A stretch of DNA of 64,000 bases from Reticulitermes speratus (taxonomy: Eukaryota > Arthropoda > Insecta > Blattodea > Rhinotermitidae). The notes below the pieces were generated by a model. That model searched no databases, was not told the origin of the DNA, and worked only from the letters and a program-made list of their open reading frames with translations. Within the stretch, counting starts at the first letter, position 1. Each line of letters begins with the position of its first letter. Below, piece after piece: positions 35,906 through 48,469 of this stretch. Location of the stretch: assembly GCA_021186555.1 (NCBI GenBank), contig JAJKFL010000002.1:28622001-28686000 (forward strand). The letters are read 5' to 3'. Both the position numbers and the translations under genes were made by a program.

Positions 35906-36173
35906 CTTTTTTAGTGAAGGGCCCCGCAGTAGATCCTACGGACGCACCGCAGCCTGAAGGCTTATTGTGCAGCCCTGTGATGAAGATGAAGTTTTTTCTG
36001 TTTTTTCCATTTAATGGAGCACCGGCGGAATGCAATTGACATGGGAAAACCGAAGTACTCGGGGGGAAAAACCTGTTCCAATGCTACTTTGGCCACCAAA
36101 AATCCCACATGGACCGACCCGGGATCGAACCCAGGCCTCCGCGGTAATAGGCCGACGACTAACCGCCTGAGCC
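35906..36173 (-). mobile_element. tRNA-derived SINE, family C, full length with TSD
   Basis: On the minus strand the head begins GTGGCTCAGGCGGTTAGTCG, with GGGTTCGATCCCGGG as B box, followed by a body ending in the CGTAGGATCTACTGCGGGGC segment. The flanks share ACGTTACGT (35897-35905 and 36174-36182); the last two bases of the head overlap this repeat. Confidence 0.9.
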
Positions 36174-36189
36174 ACGTTACGTTACATAA

Positions 36190-38780
36190 GTGGAGTGACT
36201 CGACTCAGATCTCAACCTCATAACATCTTACAGTTCGGTTTTATTATTTCATGACAAAGTCGGATGGATTGCGCCTATGTTAGTTGTTGAAGATATCGCC
36301 TGTAGACTGTATATTGATACCGAATCATGCAGAGAATGTGCAGTGTGAAAAATATTCATAAACACGCGCACCCATGAAACTTTAATTTTTCATATTTTTA
36401 AAGGCGAACATTTATTGAATGCTGAATCATAACGATTATAACTTCTGAAATCTGCGATTTTCTGGGCTATTACACTGCGCAACACCCCATAAAACCAAAG
36501 ATTTTATTCATATCGTGGCGGAAGCCTGAAATCACGCTACAACTTCTATTCACCAAACTAACAAAACGAAAAATTAACTAAACTTTGTAAATTAACTAAA
36601 CTGTACTTAAAAACTAAAAAGGCATATCATGCAATTAAATCAAAAGGCAAGGCCACTATTTCAGACATTCGGATGTGCCTCGGCAACCCGGCACACGCCT
36701 ATGTATGTATCGTCACATGAGCGAAACACATTGTAACATGCAGACAGAACATGACTCCAAATATACCGTCGTAATTGACGTTTTGCAGCGAATAAATAAT
36801 GACTTTCCCAGATCGACTCGTCTTGAGGTTGAGGACAATCAATAAATCATGATGAGGTTGTGGGTGTTGTGTAGGAGAAATATGACGTACAACTGTATCC
36901 TACTGCAAGACGTCACGACCCTTCCCTGGCTATCTGAATTGTTTATTTTAGCTATCGCCTACACTAAACCCTGAAGGTCGCTTTGATATCAAGATCCTTG
37001 TAACAACAAACCAACTCAGCAATGCCGCCAGAACCTCGTGTGCTGCTGCATTCCCACGTCGCCGTACTACGTCGTTCTTTTTATTGCCGTGAGATGGCAC
37101 CACTAAATCAACTGCGGCGGTGTAATATGGAACTACAATGGCAGCGGTATTACAGTTCTGACATTCTGCTGGTAGTACATCTACGCAAATACGATCGAGT
37201 GTGATCGCTTGGGTCAATCGTCCTTAAAAGATGCGAAAAGGGACGCATAAAACTCGTTTCAGTTAATCAATTTTAATCTTTCATGACTTATAATTAGAAT
37301 TGTAACGCATGGGAACCATTGTGTGAAATACGTTATTATGAATGAAAGGTTTACATTTTAAGTGGGGCTGGTACCGGCGCGACAGGATTCCTAATTCACT
37401 CTTATGTGAACTGAACACACTACAGTAAACTGACGCCACATAAGAGTCCTTGAGAAACTGAAAGTCGCTCACTTGGTCAATACATTCCGCGTCGTTTCTC
37501 TTCTCGATGTTAAGACACTTGTGGTTATTGACAAAACATTTGTAAGCCTCATTTACACTAATCTGACAGAACAGGAATGAGCCACAAGGATTTAGGAGAC
37601 CTGAAAGAACTGCGTTTGTGGCTAAACATAAGAGTATAACACAATATGAACCTTTAAATTAAGGACAGTCCAACTTTCTATTAAGTAACAGGAAGTAGTA
37701 TTTTATTTTGTTTCTCAAACCACGCCTTCTCTCATGTTGCTACTTTCCCCAGCACCCTGAATATAGTTATCAGTTTTCACTTTTGCTTTTAGCCTACTTT
37801 TAAATAAAGATTAAACTTATCAGCCTGTTCCCATACATTACAACAAAAGCTTGGATATTAATCTCACACTCAACTACAACTTTCTTAAACACCTGCACTT
37901 ATGGTTCTTAAATTTACATAAAATTACAGTAAAGTTGATTCGTATAAAATTCATACGCGGAAAGCGCCGGATAAGGAAAATTGGGACGCCATAGTAATTC
38001 TAATCTTGAACAGGCAAAACTGCTTGTGAGCATAAACACCATGCCATAGAGTCCTATGGAGGAGTGAAGGTAAGACTCCACACATTATTAAGCCGTGTAC
38101 TATATGGAGGTGCATCAAGATCCGGCCGTTTTAACCTGGTACACATTGTTTAGTACAAGACCTATTACTTACATATTTTGGAGCTGACGCCACTTTACTA
38201 CAAATGAGAGAACCATTTTATCCCACACTATACTAAAAATACCTGGCTTCCTTTTTGTTCTTGAAATACTCGTACATGTCCGCCTGCTTCTAATTTTCTC
38301 AATTTTAGACACAGACATGGTGACATCGAAATACACATTTACAACACCACAGCGACAGCAAGGTGCACACATTTGCACAGAAAGACAATATTCCACTCCA
38401 ACACAGCTGCTTCTAGTGGTCACTAGGAGACTGAAATTCTTTCTCTTATGTTCAAAAATGCCAGAATTCAATAACCTTGGCTTTTTTCGTTCTGTCGTAA
38501 GAGGTACTAGACATCCTTGTCATCCCAACAAGTATTATTAAGTTTACAATAATTTACACCAGTCCTGAGTACTATGATCATTTCCTCAACCGCGGTACGA
38601 CAACGTTGTAACAAAAAAGGAAATCTTCCCCTAAGCAAGAAATAACTGCATGCAAGACCGTCAGGTAATTAGGCATCTTAAGACAAAGGCCTATGAATAA
38701 TTCTTTTGAGACGCGTGCGCAAAATTGCGAAGAACGACTATTAGCTTCGTCTTGTCTATCTGCCTGTCCACATGAAACAA
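36190..38780. other. Unassigned intronic sequence
   Basis: No element or gene recognised. Short frames at 36948-37217 and 38169-38471 have no domain. Confidence 0.45.
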
Positions 38781-38789
38781 ATCTGCTCC

Positions 38790-39230
38790 TACTGGACGGA
38801 TTTTCATGAAATTTGCTATTTGAGCATTTTTCTAAACTCTATCAAGAAAATTCAAGTTTCATTAAACTCTGACAAGAACAACTGGTACTTTACATGAAGA
38901 CCTATGTACATTTATGATAATATCTCGTTCAATTCTTCTTAGAATGAGAAATGTTTCAGACACAAGTTGTAGAGAAAATCAAAACACACATTTTATGCTC
39001 AATAACTTTTCAGAAAATCGTGCCGTTTACGAGATAATGGTGAAAAATATGGTTGAGCCAGACAGGCCACAGATGAAAATATAATACGGCGCATGCACTG
39101 TGCATGCAGGATATATAATGCTACACACACACACTCGGAATGTGTAATACTTATTGCTTTTCCACGGCAACAATGGTTACGCGAACGCACCTCAGTGTTA
39201 CATTATACGTATATTGCATGTCTTGTTAAT
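38790..39230 (+). repeat. Dispersed repeat, copy 1 of an inverted pair
   Basis: Read against the reverse complement of 57110-57560, the two match over about 430 bp: AATTCAAGTTTCATTAAA, TACATGAAGACCTATGTACAT, CGTGCCGTTTACGAGATAAT, CTCGGAATGTGTAATAC and GCAACAATGGTTACGCGAAC. Neither copy has an ORF. The family is not recognised. Confidence 0.8.
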
Positions 39231-41690
39231 GCTTGACCCTGAACATAGAGTTCTCAAAAGTTTAGAATCTTTTGGCAACTCCCTCTACAGTAGTTTAACA
39301 ACAGATAATTTAAAAACGCCTACCTAGAACCATTGTTTTCGACAAAAATAAAATAAAATTACAGGCAAACAGACAAGCAAGCACTCACAATAACTATTCA
39401 GTTATGTTGCGCGCCGCATTCTGCAGTTACTGTAATATAAAACGTGTTTGACAGCTGCGGCGCAGAACTGTGCACCCACACCTGCATAAAACAGAGTACG
39501 GTGCTGAATTTCAAACATAAATGGAGCTTTCATCTACAATTTTTATAGACTCTTCAATTTTCAGTGATATTTTATGCACATTTTAACCCTCTTCATCTGC
39601 CTCTTCACTGATACCGAACTCTCCATTTATGTAGCGAAACAATGACCGCTCACTTCAATATGACAATAAACACCTGGACGACCGTCATCACAACTTCAAA
39701 CAACATCCTGTCAACCTTATTACGGAGGACAGAGCGCGTGGGTTGACGGGTTTGTGATGTAAACTATAAATCTAAGCGGTATCACACAGTCCGGAGAGTT
39801 ATTGAGCACAAGGCTTGCTCAATAGCTTTTCTTAGTCAATTCACACAGTCACAATCTTAAATAAAAGATCACGGTGAAGTGACCTCAGTGTGACTTCAGC
39901 AGTTTCAGCAGTCAAACAGACATGTAGGCTGTTACATAACGACTTGGTAGCAGGATTACGTTATCAAGGCGGAGCAATAATCACCGATTGTGTGGCTGCC
40001 GTTGCTGATGTTGGAAACAACTTTCGAATCGGTCGCGTCGCGTCGCATGGCCAGGTGACCCACTGAACGCAGTCCCCGAGGTGAATGAACTCTTCCCCCG
40101 TTCTCATTACTTTCCCATCAACCGCACATATAACAAGTGATTCTAAGGGGACTGTACCTATTGCCATAACTGCATTACATCATAAGCAAACGTTTAGGTA
40201 AATGGAGCTGCTAAATCTTTAGAACTGTCCTGCAACTGAGGCTGTTCTCGTACATCATAGACATGCATTATAGTGTAGAATTGTATGTTTTTGGTCTACA
40301 ATGACAACGGAAGAGATCCAAATTTTTAACACAAACTCTGTAAAAATTACTCTTTGCGTCACGTCCATAACTGAGAATTTAGCAACACAGTATACCAGTA
40401 CATAATCCGTCGGTTCACAGTACATCCTACACAAGTATCTATTGATACTTGCAGTGCGTGGCCATATTATGTTTGCACTATATGGTTCATAATCGTACGT
40501 GCAATAAGAAGGTCTCTATGTGGAATCCCGTGGCACATTACTCAGTTATTTTCAGTATTCCATCTATAATATGCCAAGATAATTCACACATTATCATAAA
40601 CATTCCCTGCTTAGTAGTCTCTTTTGTGACTCGAGTGGTCAAAAAATACCCGCCTTTTATGGGGCACAAAAGTTTGTTATCGTCATCAGAAAAGCGTGAC
40701 ATTTGATTCTATCCTATGCCAGCTGAATCCAGTCCGAACTCTCACGCCTGTTTCTTTTAAGGCTTCATTGTGGGGATTATCCTTCCAATAGTTCCCAAAA
40801 CGTAAAAATATATTTCCTTCAGGGTTTTCAACCAAAATGTATGAATTTCTTATCTATTTCATTCGTGTCAGGGTGCCAACCGTCTTGTCCTACCTGACTT
40901 GGACAAATATGGTACAGAAGCTCCTCCATATAACGCTTTGTCCATCCTATCCTCTCTTCCCGTTTAGTATCCCATGCTTTCAGCACTTTGATTTAAAAAA
41001 GTCACACTATGTTCTTTCTTTAGGGCGAAGTCTCACGCCAAGAAAATGATAAATATGTAATTTTGTAATATTTCAGTAGGTAGGAGACGGAAATTCGAAA
41101 GACTGTATACTCAAATACTGGCCCAATTTAACTTAAACACCATTTGATTTATTACCATTCCATAGATAATGAAATGCCAACGTTGTTCAAGTTACAGACA
41201 CAATCGTCGTCGTACAGAACACTCCTGAATCTGCCTGTTCTTGCCTTCTCTGCTCACAATTCTGCTTTCAGTCTGCATCAGTCGCTAAGAGAACTCTTTG
41301 GAACAGTCATTGAATACCTAACAGTCGCTCGCATGTTCAATGAATTTCCCGTCTGAGAACTGCTAGAGGCATTAAGTACTGAAAACGTTTTAACTCTGCT
41401 AATGGTGGGTATGGGTAAGATTCATTCGTGTAACGTGGTTAATCACGACCCTATAATACTCTGCCGCTTCTGAAACGATCCTTATTAAATGCACGAATAC
41501 CGTGTATGTTGCAGTTGTAAAGTCACTGAAGCGACCGAATTTCAACGTGTCAGTTACTTTTGTTTGTGCGTTTATTGTAATCGGCTAGCTAGTTCCGTTC
41601 ATTCAGGTCAGGGTTATTTAGTAAGAGGACTGTAACTTCAAATGGCCAATAGTGCGTATCAGCGTTAATAGTAAAATTAAAGATATCTCT
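39231..41690. other. Unassigned intronic sequence
   Basis: No gene recognised. 40730-41090 has a TE-like look but no matching partner in this window. An AGGTCA half-site lies at 41605-41610, about 85 bp downstream of the zinc-finger exon. Confidence 0.4.
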
Positions 41691-41693
41691 CAC

Positions 41694-41838
41694 CGTCTCT
41701 GCTCATGCCGACAGCAATGCACTTCTTCAGTCTGCAGTACTGGCAGCGATTCCTGTTGATTCTCAGGATCGAACACTGCTGGTTCTTGGTGCAAGGACGA
41801 TACTGGATCTTCTGCTGGATGCTGCGTCGGAAGAAACC
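41694..41838 (-). CDS. Eip75B: E75 nuclear receptor, second zinc-finger exon
   Basis: This encodes 48 residues plus one base of the DNA-binding domain of E75. It starts GFFRRSIQQK after the EGCK of the previous exon and holds the second C4 zinc finger (cysteines in RPCTKNQQC and NRCQYC), followed by RLKKCIAVGMSRD. The acceptor is CGCCTCCTTCGCAG, phase 0, and the donor GACG|GTGAGA, phase 1. The exon with the first finger was not found upstream in the window, so it probably lies beyond 64000. In flies, E75A and E75C carry both fingers and E75B only this second one. Confidence 0.97.
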
Positions 41839-42003
41839 CTGCGAAGGAGGCGAAACACTACAATCAGCCTGATGATGTTCACAGCTCGCACTACACTGGT
41901 CACCTGCTTTCTTATTAAGGTGCCGTGAACTGTCTTTAGCACCAGTCTTGGCGATACGAGTACACTGCTGATGTAAAGATTCCGTGTAAGTCATAATAGC
42001 CAT
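41839..42003 (-). CDS. Possible alternative first exon of an E75B-type isoform
   Basis: The open frame of the zinc-finger exon continues upstream without a stop through its acceptor to an ATG at 42003 (context GTGAAATGG). It would add 55 residues starting MAIMTYTESL directly before GFFRRS. Such an isoform would have only the second zinc finger, as fly E75B does. The peptide is not recognised, and a short open frame can arise by chance. This is a hypothesis. Confidence 0.25.
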
Positions 42004-42106
42004 TTCACTGACATAAGGGCAACATCCCACAACAGGGACAAACACCTCAGGTAATTTTTACTAACCAACAATACGGTCCAACACGCTTCCTCACATACAC
42101 ATTACA

Positions 42107-42307
42107 TTACACACTAGACAACACACAAACAGCACCAGTCGTTAACAGTCTCAAATTAGTTTCCGTATAGATATTCTGGCACTGACTCCAGCCCTGACGT
42201 GTACCGTTCGATCCGTGATAGGAACCTAACTGAAGTAAACTGGAAGAAGAGCTAGGGCCAGAACTCGGCAGTCGAAGAAGTGGGGGACAGAGGGGGGCCG
42301 AGTTCAT
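42107..42307 (-). other. Short ORF upstream of the E75 zinc-finger exon
   Basis: A serine- and leucine-rich frame begins with an ATG at 42307 (MNSAPLCPPL) and reaches an AGT|GTGTAA that would splice in the right phase (0) to the zinc-finger exon. It is a second candidate isoform leader. The donor is weak and no homology is recognised. Confidence 0.2.
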
Positions 42308-42528
42308 CTACAGTTAACTCGGTTGTGACCCAGTTCCCGGTCGTTCACCTCTCTTGGTTTGTTGCATGGCCTGCAAGCAAAACGAAGCGAGGCCAGTTCA
42401 CGCTATGAAAGTGAGAGTACTCCCCTCTTTCTTCCCCTCATTTCTCTCTGTCTCTGTCTTACTTGTTACAATCAGCCTCTAAAGAGAGACAGAGACCGAT
42501 TTCGTCATTACGGTTATAAACTGCTACT

Positions 42529-42553
42529 TGTGTGTGTGTGTGTGTGTGTGTGT
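42529..42553. repeat. (TG)n microsatellite
   Basis: An uninterrupted TG dinucleotide tract. Confidence 0.97.
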
Positions 42554-42879
42554 AACGGTACTGCTAGGAGGCCTACATTTTCTCTGTCCTCATCTCCTGC
42601 ATCTTTCTCTGTGGCCATGCAGTAACAATACGGAAAGTTTCATACTTCTATTCGTCTCGCCCTTTAAAAATAACTGGATCAAGAAAATACAGAATAGGCC
42701 TATGGAACTTAATTTTTGTCTTCAACGAGTATTTGATGAACACCATGGACACTTGTGCATGATTTTATTATTACTCTTCACGATGTTCCAGTGTAATTTA
42801 TCAACGCGGCACGGATATACTTAAATGTTACACATATTCCGTGCAGTTGCCTTTCAAATATAAGTTTCATTTCCAACAA

Positions 42880-43000
42880 CTACACAAAAGTAATTTTGAT
42901 GCTCCTACATGTTTCGGCTACGTATTGTAGCCATCATCAGGGAGCCAATAATATAATAAAGACATAAGCAGCGTATTGTACGTCGGAAAATGGTAATATA
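42880..43000 (+). repeat. Element with CATGTTTCGGCT...AGCCATCATCAGGG core
   Basis: TACATGTTTCGGCTACG and TGTAGCCATCATCAGGGAGCC (about 42906-42945) form a small hairpin between GGCTAC and GTAGCC. The same core in varied form recurs at 1449, 16472, 45236, 50935 and 54494. Element limits are not clear. Confidence 0.6.
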
Positions 43001-43131
43001 TACACATTAGCTTTTTATACGACAGTTAGTCGCTATATATTATCACTAAAATTGTACAGATTAAAACACATGTATAGTATTAAAACATGAAATGTTAACT
43101 GTAAAAGGATCACTCATGGAGTATGTTGCGG

Positions 43132-43157
43132 CACACACACACACACACACACACACA
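43132..43157. repeat. (CA)n microsatellite
   Basis: An uninterrupted CA dinucleotide tract. Confidence 0.97.
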
Positions 43158-43854
43158 GAACACGAATCGTATTTGCAGAATTGCTCCGTACAGCGCGTTA
43201 AATATCACAGTAATTGACTTATATTTAACAAGTGTAAGAATTGTGCACTAAAACAACGACAAAATGAAATTAATCCCCTCCCTCCCCCACCAGAAATAGC
43301 AGTGCGTTGGTGTTGTAAAAATAGATCTCTCTGTTACGGAGAGTTTTCAGTGTTGTTGAGAAAATATTTGCGCTGGGTTGGGCCGACCTTCAGTAGGTTA
43401 CAGACTAATGCGTGGGACTCGCCCAGTTAATAATAAAGTAGTCTTCATTTGTACATTCAGACACGTCATAACTAAAATAGCTGTCATTTGCGAACAATTC
43501 TCTGACTTCTCTTTACAGAGTTAAAAGACATTTCTTGTCTCGTCACATCACTCAGACAACACGACACAGTATCGGACGTTGTGCAGACTTGCAACTCTTC
43601 GTTACGTCGGCTGTCTGCCATTCTCCAACGTGGCCAAAGCTACTAATCTGTTAATCGTGTTCTGGGTTTGATGTCAAACACTCTAAGGCATATTTCATCC
43701 TGAGGTTTAAAGTTATTATTGTTATTATTCTCAGTCTGGTAGTTTCGTAACAGGAGGCCGAAGGAGCTGATGGGCCCTAAAAGGAAGCAAGTACCATCAG
43801 GCTGGAGAAAATTGCATCACGATAAGCTTCATGATTCGTGCCCTTCACTTCACT

Positions 43855-44135
43855 ACAGGGTAACCTAATGAAGGAAAATGGGCGGCGTCTGTGGCGCGTG
43901 GGTAGATAACTGAATTGCATGCAGTGTTTTGGTTGGAAAGAAACTGCTTAGAAGATCTGACACTTAAATGAATAGGTTGGAAGAGTGCGAACTGGGTCAT
44001 CTGGCTGCAGATAAGGTCCAACGGCGGGCTGTAGTGAACACGGTAATATACCGTCGGTTTCCATAAGATAAAGAAACTTCTTCACTAGCTGAGGACCTGT
44101 TAGTTTCTGAAGAAAGACTCTGCTCCGTGGAGTTA
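43855..44135 (+). mobile_element. LINE 3' end, decayed
   Basis: GGAAAATGGGCGGCGTCTGTGG, GGTCATCTGGCTGCAGATAAGG, GGCGGGCTGTAGTGAACACGG and CTAGCTGAGGACCTGTTAG correspond in order to the end of 60471-61047. The frame is lost. Confidence 0.75.
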
Positions 44136-44254
44136 TTATTATTATTATATAATGGACGATAAACATGCAGTAACACAGGAGGGATGACATGCAGATATTT
44201 TTATTCGCAAATCTTGAAGGGCTGAGACTACAAGGCGCATCTAGTTGCATACAG

Positions 44255-44430
44255 ATGGGAGGACAGTAGGTAGAACTTAAAAGGAGTAGGATGTGGCGAT
44301 ATAAAACGGATTACTCTAGTTCAGAATACGGTCCAGTGGCGGCTGTCGTCAACATGGTAATGAACGTGCGGGTTCCTTAAAATGCGGGAAATTTCTTAAT
44401 TAACTGAGCGACTATTAAGGTAGGTTTGTT
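44255..44430 (+). mobile_element. Second, tandem LINE 3' end remnant
   Basis: GATGGGAGGACAGTAGG, CCAGTGGCGGCTGTCGTC and GTGCGGGTTCCTTAAAATGCG match the same LINE end again, right after the preceding copy. It may be a separate insertion or a duplicate. Confidence 0.6.
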
Positions 44431-44439
44431 ACTGTGCAC

Positions 44440-44700
44440 GCTAAAAGACGTATGGGGGAGTGCAGGCAGATAGCCATTCAATCGTATCTTCGGCAATAGA
44501 CGGAGGTGAGTGGCCAGCTTCACGAACCGGCCGCTTTGTCCCAGAGCAAAAAGATCCCGGTACCCATGAATAGGAGGCTAGGTGGGCTTCAGAACGGCTC
44601 TGAGCAGAAAACTCCCTTCCTGACGGAAATCGAACCACGATTCCTCGGTCTTCCGGCCAGTAGCTTGCTCTCTGTATCGATCATGTTATACCGCCTTCCG
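44440..44700 (-). mobile_element. SINE family B, diverged subfamily
   Basis: Inverted family B order: AGACGGAGGTGAGTGGCCAGC, CGGCCGCTTTGTCCC, GGTACCCATGAATAGGAGG, and a tRNA-like head ending at TCGTGGTTCGATTTCCG (minus). It groups with 15117 and 58767. Confidence 0.65.
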
Positions 44701-45224
44701 AGTAAACATACTCAGGCTTCTGTTCAAGTGCTATCCACTTGGACCCAAATATGGTCCTGCCACTTTCTGAGGTTTAAAGTTTAAGCTGTGGGGCTTGTCT
44801 TAAATTCGGCACATTTTCAAGTCATACGCAATATAGCAGTGGAAAGTCTGTCCTGTATGAAACCCAAAGTTTTGCTCAGGCTCTGTTACTGCTCTTAGTT
44901 CGAGAAAAAAAAAAACCCAACTACCATACTGTATTTCATGAATTTGTTTATTTGTATATATAGCGTGGAATGATTTGATAACAGTAAACAATGACTGGAA
45001 TTAACGCAGAAAGCAGCAGTCATAGCCTAATTTAAAGCACTAATATTACAGCACTTGCCGCGAGGGACCGGAGGACACAAAGAGGATTCTCAGGTAAGAC
45101 GGTGTCCCAGCAGAAATTCAGATTTTTCCCCTACCGTATGCAAGTCAGACGTGTTGCCGCTTCAATAACTAACTGGCGAAGACCACCATCAACAGCAATT
45201 ATATTTATTGTTTAACTACGTTGT

Positions 45225-45300
45225 TACCAATGCGCTACACGTTTCGGGTCAAAATGGCCATTATCAGGCTTTGAACTGAAACACAAAAAGGAAGTAACAA
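45225..45300 (+). repeat. Element with CACGTTTCGG...CCATTATCAGG core
   Basis: CTACACGTTTCGGGTCAAAATGG and GGCCATTATCAGGCTTTGAA resemble the core at 42880 and elsewhere. The limits are not defined. Confidence 0.45.
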
Positions 45301-46547
45301 TGTATATGTTTGACGGTGTTCTTTAGCAATTAATCGTTTCAAAACCAAACGGGATGTCCTGCATCAAAGTAGCTACGCTCGGTTCCATAACTCGCGTTTT
45401 TATGTTCACATTCTCATTTTATTACCATTGACAGGATTCGGTGTGTAGACAATATTTGCCAAGGAAAAGGAAAAAGCAATCCTTATATTTTATTTTATTG
45501 AATATCTTTAATGCTTACGAGGCCTTATTCGACCTTTGGATTACACAGGTGAATTTTAAAGGTGTTTACTCTTACACAAATTAATTATCAGCCCAAGCCA
45601 AAATAATTCAACCCACAACTGAAGTGTCGTACTCGTGTTGCATGAAATGGCAACATCATTTATGGACACATTACTTCTTTCGTGCGTATTTCCCTCATCG
45701 TGTAACTTCCGCATTCTAATTTCACGGAATTATTTATCAGTTTTATTTTATTCGCATTCGATTTCCTGCTCTTCATTTACTGTATCTTTTTTCAGATAAT
45801 ACAGCTGCATACGTCGTCTCTACTGAGCTAAATTACATGTTGCTAAAACCAGTGTCCTAGCGACGGAAGACCATAACCGAGTTTCTATTTCAAACTATCT
45901 TGTGCCTGCATATCAATTTAGCACATATGTGCCAAATTCCCTGTCGTATCGTGGTAGACCACGTTATCCGAGGGGTCACTGCCCGGCCATCTGTCACAAA
46001 GAATGTAAACACGACGTCAGGGACGGAAGCAGTAGACGGCACGTCGTGCTGAAAAACCGCAAACTCATTGCTCTTAGAAAAGACATGGATGTGGCAACCC
46101 CCCCCTCGATATACAGACAAGACTTCCTGGTTTTCTCAATATATTTCATTTGACTTTACCAACGTGTTCGAACTGCTCACAGGTAAAATGTAGATCATAT
46201 TCTCCCACCCATGTCACACGTGTTGCAATGATTGCACGAAAACAAAACAAGGCCTCGTGCTCCTAGAGTTCACTACTCATTTTCAACTTCGTAACACGTA
46301 CCCCCACTCAGCCTCTTTCGGTTTACGTCACTCTAGACGGCGATGAACACACTACACCTGAATCACGTAGTGTTCTGACGTCATACATGTCAGAGTGTTG
46401 GTCGGGAGCCTGCCTCAACGACAGGCTACCGCACGTTGAACGCCCTAGCTCAGCGGTCTAGATATAATTCAGCACTCAAATCCACACCTGCACCTTGCTT
46501 CAGAATTCAAGTCAAACTGCTGCAAAATTTTGCCCTCTACTGTCCGA
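45301..46547. other. Unassigned sequence
   Basis: No gene or defined element. Overlapping antisense frames at 45890-46153 have no domain. Confidence 0.45.
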
Positions 46548-46815
46548 GCTGGGCCAGGTAGCGTAATTGGTATAGTGGTTAGGCTATGGGTAGATGAGCG
46601 ATCAACTGAGGGTTCGATTCCCGGCAAGGTCAAGAGATTTTTCTCTTGACCAAACCGTCCACAGTAACTCCAGCTCTGGGACCCTCCAGCCTTCTATTTG
46701 ATGGGCACAAGGAGATCTCTTCTCGGCGTTACACCGACCGTGGAGTTCAGCTGAACTCTCATCTCCATGTACAGTGCAGTTAAAGAATGCGCGGAACTAT
46801 GCCTCCACTTCACCA
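46548..46815 (+). mobile_element. SINE family B, diverged
   Basis: A tRNA-like head (TGGTATAGTGGTTAGGCTATGG, GGGTTCGATTCCCGG) precedes a body with CCAGCTCTGGGACC, TTTGATGGGCAC and CGTGGAGTTCAGCTGAACTC that follows family B order. Confidence 0.65.
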
Positions 46816-47117
46816 TATACCTTCTTGGCGTGGTGCTAAACTGAGCATATGGACATCTTTTAACCGACGCGCACAAGGCCAACGGCTTAGTGGGCGCTGT
46901 GCAGCGCTGGCTGGAATGGATGTTCATGGAAAGAAATGTATAACTGAAGATGTTTAGTGAGGTTTGTGAACGTAGTATGAAGGCTAATTTAAGCCTCTGA
47001 AGCATGGATTTAATCTACATAATTTCAAGATTCAGGTCCTTCCCACCGGACGTATGGTTTCCATTTCAAACATTAAGTAGTTAAAACTGCACAGGGAAAT
47101 AATCTTAGTTCTGCGAA

Positions 47118-47588
47118 TCATATGAAATATACAATAAACACTCCGTGGGGAAAATGCTCAGTTATGAAAGTACACTCCCCTCCATGACGTGGTGTTTTGA
47201 TACAGGTGCCTTCAAACACTACCAAAAAAACAAAGGGCCTCATAAAATGCAAGGAACGTATGGTTCCATGTTGGTGATTAAAATGCAGATTTCTATCACG
47301 GACATTTCCCAGCTTCAGATTTTTTAAGTGAAGAACCCTCCCCGAGGGAGCAAGCAGAGCCACGCGAATTGCATCAGCCACGCAGCCACCTACCCTGTCA
47401 AGTTCTTCATGACCACAATCGAAGAATAACAGATGACTGAAGGTTTTTAACGTTCGCTCATAAAGTTGTGCGATTAATTTTAAAAGCAAAAGGTACATAC
47501 AGAAAGAGAGAGAAGTTTGGGTGGGCTGTGGGGTGAGTGACCAGTGACCGCTAGTCCCACACAAGCCCTGCTCTACAATGCAATGCAC
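47118..47588 (-). other. Unrecognised 157-codon open frame
   Basis: This is one of the longest frames outside E75, but it opens with GTG, not ATG. The translated sequence includes FFDCGHEELDRVGGCVADAI and EGTCIKTPRHGGECTF. No known domain is recognised. It could be a fragment of a mobile element or chance; I do not claim a gene. Confidence 0.2.
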
Positions 47589-47599
47589 AATGGTGGACC

Positions 47600-48085
47600 G
47601 AGTAATAATGGAAGGTCATCACAGTACGTTCACCTCGCCGCAGGATCGTCAGCTAACTGGCTATGTTATGTTCTTTTCTTCGGTTCTTCGACCCCACTTC
47701 TTCTCTCTTTCTCTTTCCTACTGCAGCTCACTTTTGTTTTCGGAACTGAAAATCCTCTCCTCTCTTACTTGTTCTACTCTTCTCAAGAGTACTTCTTTAT
47801 CTTCTTCTAACCTGACCGACGACGGTGTTCTACAATTCTGACCTCTATCCATAACATGCAATACATTCTACACCACCCACAATCTGCAGCACATGCGTAC
47901 AGTGTTTGTCACAGCTGGTTCACCAGAAACCAGGCAATGTTAGCATTACGTCACATTTATCTATCACTGACACTCTCTTTCTATTCTTACAGTTTACGTG
48001 CAACGTCTCTACACTCCTTACTAATAACATGCTCTGTGATATCCTTGTTTAAATGTTTCTCATTACAGTATTTCACGTATTAAAA
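47600..48085. other. Unassigned sequence
   Basis: Pyrimidine-rich and AT-rich sequence with short frames only. No gene is supported. Confidence 0.45.
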
Positions 48086-48362
48086 GGTAAAGTTCACCCT
48101 AGAACAGGCCATGAAGGCCCAGAGGGGAAGCAGAGGTATAGCTCTACTCTTTCTTTAACCTTGGCGCTAGATGGGGGTGGGTGGTCAACGCCACATCCCG
48201 GCCGCTTTACTCCCGGGAATGACCCGGTACCCATTGTACAGGAGGCTGGGTAGGCCCCAGGGCCGGTCTGGACGGGTGCTGAAAATCTCGCCCCCCACCG
48301 GAATTCGATCCCCGGACCGTCCAGCTCGTAGCGAGTCGCTATACCGACTACGCTAACCCGTA
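48086..48362 (-). mobile_element. tRNA-derived SINE, family B, near full length
   Basis: Inverted family B from the tail (AAAGTTCACCCTAGAACAGG) through the CCCGGCCGCTTTACTCCCGG body to the tRNA-like head (CCGGAATTCGATCCCCGGACC, then TATACCGACTACGCTAACCC). No clear target-site duplication was found. Confidence 0.9.
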
Positions 48363-48469
48363 ATACGTAGAGGTAACTCAGCTGCTGTTGGAAGCTACTA
48401 TAGACCCGACATTCGTCAAAACCGTGAAATGCAATGAAAAATTAAGTAGAGAAAAAACAATAATTACAT

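Larger units (their letters stand above)
31528..41693 (-). other. Eip75B: E75 intron, 10.2 kb
   Basis: The intron contains SINEs at 34095-34315, 35049-35339 and 35906-36173, one copy of an inverted repeat pair at 38790-39230, and a GC-rich promoter-like patch at 33320-33600. A 164-codon open frame (32571-32077, minus, non-ATG start) sits 550 bp upstream of the hinge exon. It has no recognised domain. Confidence 0.85.
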
